From Clostridia bacterium (lineage in GTDB: Bacteria; Bacillota; Clostridia; Oscillospirales; CAG-272): a stretch of 7,537 nt of DNA. Positions 1 to 6,830 of this stretch are shown here, piece by piece. The stretch is taken from assembly GCA_017466495.1 (NCBI GenBank), contig JAFTUB010000098.1:1-7537 (forward strand), in the 5' to 3' direction. The notes below the pieces were generated by a model. The model made no database searches and was not told the origin of the DNA. It saw only the letters and a list, made by a program, of their open reading frames with translations. The first letter of the stretch is position 1. The number at the start of each line of letters is the position of its first letter. The translations under genes and the position numbers were made by a program.

Positions 1-2112
1 CAGCAGGCTGTCATAGTCATACAGACCCCATTCAATGACAGTCTTTCCGTTGGCTGTTTTGTAGGGAGCGGGGCGGATATCTCCGGTGATGGTGTCATAG
101 AGGGTGGGCGTCCAGGTCCCGCGCAGGGTGATGCGAATATCCTGGCGGCGGGATACGTCTTTGTTGTAAGGCTCGGTGCCGTGGGCAACAAAGAGCCAGC
201 GATCCTCACCGTCGGCGCGGAGCTGATGGAGCAGGTTGTCGGAGAGCATACCGTCGCTGTTCCGGATCTCCACTTCCCGTACCTCTTCCACTGCTGACAG
301 CACGGCGGCGCGGGTATAGGGAACAAGCGCGGTGCGGGCGGCCAGTGCGGCGCCGCGGGGATCGGGCTTGGCATCGATCAGTGTCGGCGCATTGCCGAGG
401 AAGATCAGCTTGCCGCCGGCTGAGGCAAAGGCCTCAAGGTGCTCCAGGGTGGTGCTGCGCAGGGTTTCGCAGCCCGGCACAAGAATGACGTCATAGGCCA
501 TTTCGCCCACCTGCAGAGGGGCGGAAGCTTTGGCGCACTGCTCAGGGAACAGGGACTCGGAGATGAAGTCGAAATCCACCGAGCCGAAGATCAGCCAGCG
601 GGTAATGTTTGCGAAGTTTTCGTCCAGCTGACTGCGTTCAAGAGCGGTCTGCTCGGAGGGACCCCAGTGGAGCCAATAGCTCTCCACGGGATGAATTACG
701 CCCACACGGACGATCGACTTACCTCTGGTCATTGCGGTGTTGACGCGGGCAAAATGATCCTCCACATAGGCATATTCGGTGTACCAGGGGGACTGGTAGT
801 GGATGGAGGCGGGATAGTCTCGCTTAGCGGAGCCTGCCATGGAAACCCAGGACAGGTGGGGCACCCGGACGGTGACACCCATGGCGGCCTGCCAGTCGCC
901 GTGAAGCTTGTGACCGCGGAAGTCGAAGTCCCAGGAGGTGACACCGTACAGCTCGCTCAGCATGCCGGGACGGCCGAACTGACGAACGGCCGACTGGGTC
1001 TGCTTTGCGGTGTTGTACTCAAAGAAGGCGCAGAGCATATCGATACCGGGGAGGTCGAAGGCGCGGTAGGAACGCATGGCCTCGCCCAGACACGAGGTCT
1101 GAGACATGAGGGTGGGTTCCGCCATCATGTGTCCCGTCAGCATGAGATTGTGCCGGCTGCACCAATTGCCGATGGTGTCGGCAAAGGCGGAAGAAAACCG
1201 CTCGGCCACATGATCGTGATAATGATAGCGGATCAGTGAGCGCTGGGCATCGGGCAGATCCCAGATCAGCTCGGGGATGTGATCCACCAGGGATTCGCCG
1301 TAGGCGGCGGTGAAGGTGTCATCCAAATCCTCCGACCAGGGCAGGATTACATCCTTTTTGCTATCGGCAAAGGGGAGGGTGGACTTGCGGCTGAACTGCG
1401 GCTCATCGGTGAAAATGGCGGGAATAATGCCGCCGAAATCCTTCTCGAAGCGGTTGCGGTAGCGTTCGTGGGTCACTTCGATGAAACGCTGGATAGCCTC
1501 GCGGTCCAGGGTATTGACATAGGTCTGGTTATTGTACCGGGGGTTGGGGACGGGGGTCTCCACATAGGCGTACCAGGCGGCACCCTCGGCTGTCTCACCT
1601 TCAGCCAGGCGGCGGTAGGATGCCAGAGTGCCGTCGGGGTTGAGCTTGATGTCATACCGCGCCAGCAGATAGCCGCGGTTGGAGCGGCCGACGCGGGCGG
1701 AGGTATCACTGACAGGACCTGCGGGGACATCCTCCTCATAGGGCATGGCGGTGAACATCAGGGAGCGCTGGCGATATTTTTCATCCTTTGTGACAAGGCC
1801 GCCGGCAAAACCGGAGGGCCATTGGTCTTCATCGTAGAGCCAGGCCAGCATCTCGGTTTCCCGGGCGCGCTCCACGCACCCCTCCACCAGATCCATGTAT
1901 TCATCGGTGAGGTAGGGAGTATCCATGCCGTGGCGGACGTGCATATGGAAGCCGCCGAAGCCCATTTGGCGCAGAATATCGATCTGCCACTTCAGCTCCT
2001 CGCCCTCCAAACGGCAGTTCCATGCCCAGAAGGGAGTTCCGCGGTACTCGGAAGTGGGGGAACGGAAAAGCTCTTTGTCTAAATGGGGCGCTTGATTCTT
2101 GGGATAAAGCAT
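1..2112 (-). CDS. GH106-like glycoside hydrolase (alpha-L-rhamnosidase-type), C-terminus beyond window
   Basis: This is an uninterrupted 704-codon reading frame on the minus strand that runs off base 1, so the C-terminus is missing. The ATG at 2112-2110 has an AAAGG ribosome site 8 bases upstream. No signal peptide is visible (start MLYPKNQAPHL), so the enzyme is probably cytoplasmic and acts on imported oligosaccharides. Family-like N-terminal features are FWAWN (28-32), GFGGFHMHVRHG (51-62) and WLYDEDQWPSG (91-101), as in large GH106-type proteins. FTDEPQF (234-240) and SELYG (386-390) carry acidic residues that could be catalytic, but I cannot assign roles. Residues about 538-580 (YDVILVPGCETL, then GGKLIFLGNAP) resemble the Rossmann-like domain that follows the barrel in several clan-A hydrolases. 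Family members are often 900-1,100 residues, so 200-400 residues may be missing. The gene lies 95 bases downstream of an AraC regulator on the same strand, separated by a terminator. Glycoside hydrolase identity is fairly sure; the exact family and substrate are inference. Confidence 0.75.
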   Translation of the reverse strand, partial: MLYPKNQAPHLDKELFRSPTSEYRGTPFWAWNCRLEGEELKWQIDILRQMGFGGFHMHVRHGMDTPYLTDEYMDLVEGCVERARETEMLAWLYDEDQWPSGFAGGLVTKDEKYRQRSLMFTAMPYEEDVPAGPVSDTSARVGRSNRGYLLARYDIKLNPDGTLASYRRLAEGETAEGAAWYAYVETPVPNPRYNNQTYVNTLDREAIQRFIEVTHERYRNRFEKDFGGIIPAIFTDEPQFSRKSTLPFADSKKDVILPWSEDLDDTFTAAYGESLVDHIPELIWDLPDAQRSLIRYHYHDHVAERFSSAFADTIGNWCSRHNLMLTGHMMAEPTLMSQTSCLGEAMRSYRAFDLPGIDMLCAFFEYNTAKQTQSAVRQFGRPGMLSELYGVTSWDFDFRGHKLHGDWQAAMGVTVRVPHLSWVSMAGSAKRDYPASIHYQSPWYTEYAYVEDHFARVNTAMTRGKSIVRVGVIHPVESYWLHWGPSEQTALERSQLDENFANITRWLIFGSVDFDFISESLFPEQCAKASAPLQVGEMAYDVILVPGCETLRSTTLEHLEAFASAGGKLIFLGNAPTLIDAKPDPRGAALAARTALVPYTRAAVLSAVEEVREVEIRNSDGMLSDNLLHQLRADGEDRWLFVAHGTEPYNKDVSRRQDIRITLRGTWTPTLYDTITGDIRPAPYKTANGKTVIEWGLYDYDSLL

Positions 2113-2164
2113 CGTATCATCCTTTCCATAATGTGATTTCTGCAGTACGCATTGTTCTGCTTTA

Positions 2165-2170
2165 AGTATA
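2165..2170 (-). promoter_or_regulatory. Possible weak, activator-type promoter of the glycoside hydrolase gene
   Basis: On the minus strand a TATACT box (2170-2165) lies about 53 bases before the hydrolase start. The position where a -35 box would sit (about 2193-2188) is only a run of T, belonging to the terminator of the upstream regulator gene, and there is no TG extension of the -10. A good -10 without a -35 is typical of promoters that need an activator, and an AraC-family gene is adjacent. The dependence on that activator is inference. Confidence 0.4.
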
Positions 2171-2180
2171 AAACAAACAA

Positions 2181-2227
2181 AAAAATAAAAAAAGGACGCA
2201 ATTTGCTTTATTTTTGCGTCCTTTTTT
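2181..2227 (-). terminator. Rho-independent terminator overlapping the 3' end of the AraC gene
   Basis: A perfect 14-base-pair inverted repeat pairs 2188-2201 with 2214-2227 around a 12-base loop. On the minus strand it ends in a long T-rich tract (T7, A, then T-rich). The regulator's stop codon TAA (2210-2208) sits in the loop, and the last few codons (KRTQK) form the upstream arm. The hairpin separates the regulator transcript from the hydrolase gene. The plus-strand reading also ends in six T, so it may work both ways, though no gene points into it from the left. Confidence 0.88.
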
Positions 2228-3173
2228 GCTCTCTCAGCAATTTTGGCGTGCAGCCGTAATGTGCGCGGAAAATGCGGTGAAAATAACTGGAGTTGTCATA
2301 GCCCAGCATGGGCAGGATTTCGCTCAGGGGCAGGGCGGTGTCGGTCAGCAGCTCGGCAGCCCGCTCCAGGCGGCGTTCTTGCAGCAGGGTCTTGAAGGTG
2401 GAGCCGGTCTGGGCGTGGATGATGCGGCTGAGATAACCCAGCGAAACGGCGTAGCGGCGGGCAAGCTCCCCCAGAGTTGCGGTACGGTAATGATGGTAGA
2501 TTTCCTGCAGGACGGCGCTCACCAGCGCGTGTCCACCGGTGGGGGCTGCGCCGACGGTGATCAGATGGCGGTATTCCTCAAGCAGCTGGAGGATGACCCC
2601 CATGGTCAGTCGCTCACTGCGGCGGATCTCACCTCCGGTAAGACGGGAGGAGATGAGATTTTCCAGCAGGTTCTGCATGGACGGTATCCCGCTGACCCGT
2701 GCATGGAGATAGGGGAGGTTGGGGCGGTCATTGTGCATACACCCCAGCAGGAATCGGCCCGAGATGCTCTCCCGGCCCACCATGCCTAGGGCCTCCTCCA
2801 AAAAAACGGGGAGGAGCATCAGATTCACGGCGATATCGTTTTCCTCCGCGCGGGCGATGGCGTGGGAGGTTTGGGGGGCGAGGAGAAGAAGCTCCCCCTC
2901 CTCCAGCGTAAGCTCAGTATCCCCGTCAATGCAATGGCGGGTCCTGCCGGCACACATATAGATGATCTCGATGAAATCATGCCGATGCTCGGGGAAATCC
3001 ACGAAACGGGTATGGGGGCGCATGGCGATGGGGACATTGCCCAGCATTTGCGCGCGGCCAACCACAAAGGCGCCTTCCGCCGAGTAGATTCTGCGGTCAA
3101 TGTCAGATCCCTCCAGCAGGGCGCGTTCCTCCTCGGTGATGGCAGAGAGGACAGAGAGCAGCTCTTGGCGCAT
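2208..3173 (-). CDS. AraC-family transcriptional regulator with N-terminal cupin sensor domain
   Basis: A 321-residue protein with the classic two-part layout of sugar-responsive AraC regulators. Residues about 58-105 form a cupin-like effector domain (FPEHRHDFIEI, with the histidines typical of the fold, then EEGELLLLAPQTSHAI). Residues about 225-315 form the double helix-turn-helix DNA-binding domain: first helix pair near LGELARRYAVSLGYLSRII (234-252), second near LPLSEILPMLGYDNSSYF (281-298), then the family signature FHRIFRAHYGCTPKLLR. The frame can be extended to a GTG at 3182, but that codon overlaps the ribosome site AGGAGG (3187-3182). The ATG at 3173 has ideal 8-base spacing and is chosen. 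The gene is divergent from the surface-protein gene and upstream of the hydrolase gene, so it most likely controls one or both. The inducer is unknown. Confidence 0.93.
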   Translation of the reverse strand: MRQELLSVLSAITEEERALLEGSDIDRRIYSAEGAFVVGRAQMLGNVPIAMRPHTRFVDFPEHRHDFIEIIYMCAGRTRHCIDGDTELTLEEGELLLLAPQTSHAIARAEENDIAVNLMLLPVFLEEALGMVGRESISGRFLLGCMHNDRPNLPYLHARVSGIPSMQNLLENLISSRLTGGEIRRSERLTMGVILQLLEEYRHLITVGAAPTGGHALVSAVLQEIYHHYRTATLGELARRYAVSLGYLSRIIHAQTGSTFKTLLQERRLERAAELLTDTALPLSEILPMLGYDNSSYFHRIFRAHYGCTPKLLREQKRTQK

Positions 3174-3207
3174 GGATTTCACCTCCTGTGGGAATCAAGT
3201 TTTTTTC

Positions 3208-3236
3208 ATTATAGCAAAAAAAAACAGTAATTTCAA
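3208..3236 (-). promoter_or_regulatory. Promoter of the AraC regulator gene
   Basis: On the minus strand: TTGAAA (3236-3231), a 17-base spacer rich in T, then TATAAT (3213-3208) preceded by TGC, which makes an extended -10. Transcription would start near 3201, about 28 bases before the ATG. This is a near-consensus housekeeping (sigma-A type) promoter, so the regulator is probably expressed constitutively at some level. Confidence 0.8.
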
Positions 3237-3266
3237 GCCTGCTTACTGAAAGTTCATAGACATTCC

Positions 3267-3295
3267 TTGATTTTTTGATTTTTCCATGGTATACT
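3267..3295 (+). promoter_or_regulatory. Promoter of the surface-protein gene
   Basis: TTGATT (3267-3272), exactly 17 bases, then TATACT (3290-3295) with a TG extension (3287-3288). The predicted start is near 3302. The leader then holds a small hairpin (GGGG at 3308-3311, CCCC at 3316-3319) just before the ribosome site AAGGAGG (3331-3337). The -35 lies only 30 bases from the divergent -35 of the regulator gene, so a protein bound between them (3237-3266) could affect both. Confidence 0.72.
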
Positions 3296-3346
3296 GATGT
3301 CAAGCTGGGGGAAGTCCCCGAAAAATACAGAAGGAGGGAGAGGCCT

Positions 3347-3691
3347 ATGGAACGTCGGATCATGTTTCTTGCACTTGCGGTTGTGATGATGGCCGTTCTT
3401 TGTCTGTCAGTATGGGCAGGCGATGTGTTCTATTTGGATGGCGCGGACGTTGTCCGCGGTGCCGATCCCGCCGTTTCTCCCGAGGGTATGGTGCCGCTGA
3501 CTGCGGACCGCGGACAGTGGAAGAATACCTCGGGACAGGTCCTTTCCTCCACCGAAGCCGAATCAGAGGACGGAACCTTTGTCCAGCCTCTGTACATCCT
3601 GACCGACCGCGTTGCCCTGGCGGACCTGTCTGCCCCTGCAGACCTGGATGCGCACCGTACCGCCGCCCTGTACTGTACGGTGAAGACATAA
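3347..3691 (+). CDS. N-terminal secreted fragment of a large surface protein, ended by an in-frame TAA
   Basis: This 114-codon frame starts at an ATG with AAGGAGG 9 bases upstream. An earlier in-frame start at 3275 lies upstream of the predicted promoter and is rejected. Residues 1-24 are a signal peptide: MERR, a hydrophobic core (about 5-20), then SVWA with likely cleavage after Ala24. No lipobox cysteine is seen. The rest (about 25-114) looks like the first strands of a beta-sandwich, ending TAALYCTVKT just before the stop. The next 939 bases and beyond stay open in exactly the same frame and continue the strand pattern (GYAYLRLRMYTGES). The fragment therefore probably belongs with 3701-6511 as one gene of about 1,054 codons interrupted by a nonsense codon. 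On its own it would be a short secreted piece with no recognisable complete domain. Confidence 0.7.
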   Translation: MERRIMFLALAVVMMAVLCLSVWAGDVFYLDGADVVRGADPAVSPEGMVPLTADRGQWKNTSGQVLSSTEAESEDGTFVQPLYILTDRVALADLSAPADLDAHRTAALYCTVKT

Positions 3692-3703
3692 GGTGCAGCT
3701 GTG
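3689..3703 (+). other. In-frame TAA followed by an internal ribosome-site-like sequence and GTG
   Basis: The stop TAA (3689-3691) is directly followed by AGGTG and, after 5 bases (3696-3700), by a GTG (3701-3703) in the same frame. AAGGTG at 3690-3695 overlaps the stop and partly resembles a ribosome site, so ribosomes ending at TAA could reinitiate at the GTG. This is the only break in a frame otherwise open from 3347 to 6511. The stop is seen directly; reinitiation is inference. A later in-frame ATG at 3728 is an alternative restart. Confidence 0.5.
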
Positions 3704-6511
3704 GGATATGCCTACCTGCGTCTGCGGATGTACACCGGGGAAAGTGTTATGGTGACCCAGGCCGCTGTTCTCGTCAACACCTGGTGTGCCGTGTATTTCG
3801 ACATTGGCGCATGGAGTGAACGGGACGGGGTTTATCATATAGAGATGGAGTTTGATGCCCCCGGAATCGGCGATGGAACCGAACTTCTGTTCAGCGGAAT
3901 TTGGCTGGATGCGCCCATGAATGCCGAGCTCAGAGAGCGGTTCATGGCCGACGCATTCCATGTTCGGGGCGGAAGCTTCTATCTTTCTGCCGGGGTGTCC
4001 TATGCCTATCTGATTCCCACCGAAAGCTCGCCGATCCTGGAGGCGCAGGTGCTTCCCCCGAAAACCGAAACCGAAACCAACGCACTTCGCATTGTGCTGG
4101 ATAATGAAAGTGCCTGTACTGCCCTGACTCTGCACTACGCCTATAGTGCTGACGGCGCCAACAGCAGCTCACTTACGCTGGACATGGGAACCGGACGGCA
4201 GACCTTGCTCTTTCCCCTGGAACGTGCAGGGGAGCTTCGCTACATTCGCCTTGTTTTCACCGGGGCAGCCAAAGGGCTGATTACCGTCCATTCCATCAAT
4301 GCGGTGTCGGTTTACGACAGCGGCAGCCGGATGTGGGGAGAGATCAATACCTGCTGCTACGACCGGGAAAGCGGCAAAATTACGGTGCAGGGCACCGTAG
4401 CCCACGATATTATGACGACCAACCGTCAGAGCAAACTGGCTCTGTTTGCCATTTCGCCCTGGGAGGATCTCAATACAGTATTGACAGAAGGTCGTGCTCC
4501 TTTGGCGGTGGCCGATATGTCCATCCGTTACAGCTTCACTTTGCCGGTGAAGGAGGGAGACTATACTGCCCTGGGTGCGCGATACATGGTGGCCTTGCAG
4601 ATCACCGATGAGAACGGTGGGAATGCCCGTTACGGTCTGCTTACCGGGCCGAAGAGTGTATCCATGCCCTATACCGCATCCGGAGCGTCCTCCGGCGAGG
4701 CGGTAAAAGGGGTGCAAACCTCTCTGGTTTCCTCTGCCAGCCAGGCGGGAGCTGCGCTGTATCTGGTGGATGTTTATCTCGACCGGCTCTGTGACGGCAG
4801 TACCATGGGCTACCGTTATCTCCGGGGAGAGAAAAACTACTATTTCAATCGCGAGGTGCTCTCGTCCCTTGACCGGGAGATCCTTCTGCGCAGTGCAGCG
4901 GGAGAAACGGTGTATCTGCGGTTCCTGCTTTCTGCCGATACAAGAGAAGTGCCCTATGCCCTGTCTCCGGAAGGGCTTCCCCTGGAAACCGTACGGGGAA
5001 TGATCCTGTCCGGCACCGAAGCGGGGGATACTGTGGCCGCCATCACCGAGTTTTTGTGTGAGCGGTACGCGGAGATCACCGATTACGGAACCATCTCGGG
5101 AATCGTGGTGGGCGAGCAGGTGGATGATGCGGCGGTTCATAATTACATCGGTGTATACGCGCTGTCGGATTATGTGGATCACTACGCCGACCTGCTGACG
5201 CTGATCGCCAATGTGGGACGAATGAAAAATCCCGGACGGAAGGTGATCGTTCCCATTTCCGACCGCCGTTCCGCTGTTTGTATCACCCCCGAGCTGTTGG
5301 AGGACAGCTACGACAGCGAGCTTTTCCTGCGTTCTCTGTTTATGCGTCTGGATGCCCTGGGCGGTCCTGACGTTTCCCTGATGCTGGAGAGTGAGCACAA
5401 TCCTTTCTCCCTGTCCGGCGATGCCATGGAGGGAGGAAACAAGCTGACGGGGAGTGATGCAGAGCGATCGGGTTACTACAATGCCGATAATCTGGGCGAT
5501 TTCTCTGATCTGCTGGATAATCTCACCGCGCTTTACCGCTCTATGCCCGATACCTTCCTGTATCTTTGGTCTCCTCCCGAGGAGACCGGAGACGCGCTGA
5601 CCGCCGCATATGCCTATCTCTATTACCGCCTGCGGTTCAGCACGCACGCGGAGGCCTTTATCATTTCCTTTGCCGATGCCGAGGCCATGGGGGATATGCG
5701 TGGGATGCGCGGACTGCGCCATTTGATGAAATACATCGACACCGACCGCAGTCTTTCCGTGTCCGAACCTGCGCTGACTGTGTTCGGTGTGAGCCGCTGG
5801 TCCGATCTGATCACCGGCTTTTCTGCTGGGCAGCTCCCCCTGAACCGCTATACCGAGGGAGAGCTGATCCCCGCCGTGGAGGTGGGGACGGGCAAATATA
5901 TTTACTGGGATTTCTCGGCCTCGCACGGTACCCGCGGCTGGTATGCGGGAACCCATATGGCTTCTGTTTCGGTGAAAGGCGGAGGAAATTCCCGGGCGAT
6001 GATGGGTATTCTTGACCGAAGCAGTGCCGAAACCGAGGAGTACTGTGAGCTGGTTTACCGCTTTGCCGAGAGTGAACCCACAGAACCCCTTGACCGGATG
6101 ATCTTCGACCTGATGCTGGAGGGAGACGGGGTCTGGGAGGTTTGCGTTTTCCTTGGGGGAGAGGGGGCCCGCATGGAACAGAAGTGCGTGCTGGAGGCCA
6201 ATCGACGGATTGCGCTGTCTTTTGATCCCGCACCGATGGATGGCGTCGGAATTCAATACATCAAGCTCTGCATCAAACCCGTTTCGGGCAGCGGAGAGGG
6301 GACGGTGTGCCTCTACGGTGTCCGTGGTGAGAGCGATACGCTGGAGGATGAGGCTCTGGCACACACCCTGGCAGAGCTTCGCTCGGCCGGTTCGGCAGGA
6401 AACGCCGAGAATGACGGAGGCATGAGTACCCCTTGGATCTTCGCCATCGCTGCAGTGCTCATTGCTTCAGCTGCTTTTGCCATCTTCCTCGGCAGAAAGC
6501 AGGAGGACTGA
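3701..6511 (+). CDS. Large surface protein: beta-sandwich, DUF5722-like TIM barrel, C-terminal membrane anchor (separated from its signal peptide by a stop)
   Basis: A 936-codon frame if begun at the GTG, or 927 from the ATG at 3728. Numbering here is from the GTG. Residues 1-205 look like beta-sandwich material with a low-complexity linker (KTETETN, 121-127). Residues about 212-325 look like a further all-beta region. Residues about 336-700 resemble DUF5722, a TIM-barrel family of clan-A hydrolase type: GVQTSL, YYFNREVLSSLD (380-391), LCERYAEITDYG (452-463), SGIVVGEQVDD (466-476) and NYIGVYALSDYVDHYADL. Residues about 728-875 look like another beta-sandwich (KYIYWDFSASHGTRGW). Residues 912-931 are a transmembrane helix followed by GRKQED, a C-terminal anchor. 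Such a topology needs the signal peptide encoded at 3347, so this is most likely the body of a gene broken by nonsense mutation. The site expected to hold the acid/base glutamate reads GEQ instead of GNE, so catalytic activity is doubtful. A binding or scaffold role is possible. Family assignment is from memory of motifs. Confidence 0.65.
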   Translation: MGYAYLRLRMYTGESVMVTQAAVLVNTWCAVYFDIGAWSERDGVYHIEMEFDAPGIGDGTELLFSGIWLDAPMNAELRERFMADAFHVRGGSFYLSAGVSYAYLIPTESSPILEAQVLPPKTETETNALRIVLDNESACTALTLHYAYSADGANSSSLTLDMGTGRQTLLFPLERAGELRYIRLVFTGAAKGLITVHSINAVSVYDSGSRMWGEINTCCYDRESGKITVQGTVAHDIMTTNRQSKLALFAISPWEDLNTVLTEGRAPLAVADMSIRYSFTLPVKEGDYTALGARYMVALQITDENGGNARYGLLTGPKSVSMPYTASGASSGEAVKGVQTSLVSSASQAGAALYLVDVYLDRLCDGSTMGYRYLRGEKNYYFNREVLSSLDREILLRSAAGETVYLRFLLSADTREVPYALSPEGLPLETVRGMILSGTEAGDTVAAITEFLCERYAEITDYGTISGIVVGEQVDDAAVHNYIGVYALSDYVDHYADLLTLIANVGRMKNPGRKVIVPISDRRSAVCITPELLEDSYDSELFLRSLFMRLDALGGPDVSLMLESEHNPFSLSGDAMEGGNKLTGSDAERSGYYNADNLGDFSDLLDNLTALYRSMPDTFLYLWSPPEETGDALTAAYAYLYYRLRFSTHAEAFIISFADAEAMGDMRGMRGLRHLMKYIDTDRSLSVSEPALTVFGVSRWSDLITGFSAGQLPLNRYTEGELIPAVEVGTGKYIYWDFSASHGTRGWYAGTHMASVSVKGGGNSRAMMGILDRSSAETEEYCELVYRFAESEPTEPLDRMIFDLMLEGDGVWEVCVFLGGEGARMEQKCVLEANRRIALSFDPAPMDGVGIQYIKLCIKPVSGSGEGTVCLYGVRGESDTLEDEALAHTLAELRSAGSAGNAENDGGMSTPWIFAIAAVLIASAAFAIFLGRKQED

Positions 6512-6589
6512 GCGAAAACATAAAAAGCACAGGATGCCAAAAGCGTGTTATCCTTAACGGAGTATTACGCAAACCGAGTGGGATGACAG

Positions 6590-6628
6590 AAAATACAGTA
6601 TAGCCGTCATTGGCTATACTGTATTTTT
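6590..6628 (+). terminator. Rho-independent terminator after the surface-protein gene
   Basis: A perfect 16-base-pair stem pairs 6590-6605 with 6612-6627 around a 6-base loop (GTCATT), followed by a run of five T (6624-6628). It lies 79 bases after the surface-protein stop. The opposite strand also ends in T-rich sequence, so it may terminate in both directions. It insulates the V-ATPase operon from read-through. Confidence 0.9.
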
Positions 6629-6723
6629 CACTCTGCTCATAATTTGATTCACGCATATTTGTACTTTTGGGGTAACTCTCAAAAGTTAAATTGAAATTTT
6701 TGTTTCTTTATCCCTCTAAAGTC

Positions 6724-6752
6724 TTGACGAAATAAAAAAAGTATGCTATAAT
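6724..6752 (+). promoter_or_regulatory. Strong promoter of the V-type ATPase operon
   Basis: TTGACG (6724-6729), a 17-base spacer, then a consensus TATAAT (6747-6752) with a TGC extension immediately before it. Five of six -35 bases and all -10 bases match the housekeeping consensus. Transcription should begin near 6759, giving a leader of about 110 bases before the ATG of subunit E. Confidence 0.88.
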
Positions 6753-6783
6753 ACTGTTGAACTGAATATTTATAATAATATTT

Positions 6784-6830
6784 AATGGATCCAGCTGTCT
6801 GCAGAGGAAGCTGGATCCATTTTGTTTTTT
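6784..6830 (+). promoter_or_regulatory. Terminator-like hairpin in the V-ATPase leader (candidate attenuator)
   Basis: A perfect 13-base-pair stem pairs 6784-6796 with 6809-6821 around a 12-base loop, followed by TTTTGTTTTTT (6820-6830). This is a full intrinsic terminator, lying about 25 bases after the predicted transcription start and 38 bases before the subunit E ATG. Transcripts may stop here to give an RNA of about 70 bases, or read through under some condition. No known riboswitch class is recognised, and the upstream leader is too short for most. A 15-codon frame (ATG 6785 to TAG 6832) lies inside the hairpin but has no ribosome site. Confidence 0.72.

Noticed and set aside
439..2082. 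Two open frames of about 266 codons on the plus strand (439-1239 and 1279-2082)
   Set aside because: Both lie wholly antisense to the glycoside hydrolase, whose minus-strand frame is open for 704 codons and carries family motifs. These are shadows.
2214..3230. Plus-strand frames (for example 2214-2789 and 2862-3230)
   Set aside because: They are antisense to the AraC gene, which has an ideal ribosome site and a textbook two-domain layout.
3689..3691. Recoding of TAA as a sense codon or special amino acid
   Set aside because: UAA is not a known selenocysteine or pyrrolysine codon in bacteria, and the AraC gene and subunit E use TAA as a normal stop.
4058..4082. Short repeat of ACCGAA-like units
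   Set aside because: It encodes a small Thr-Glu linker (KTETETN) between beta-sandwich parts; too short to be a functional DNA repeat.
4169..6364. A 731-codon open frame on the minus strand, antisense to the surface-protein gene
   Set aside because: It has no recognisable domain, signal peptide or ribosome site, while the plus strand has clear domains and a membrane anchor. Long antisense frames are common in GC-rich coding DNA.
6663..6686. Inverted repeat in the AT-rich gap
   Set aside because: Only 7 clean base pairs with no T-tract after it; could be chance in AT-rich DNA.
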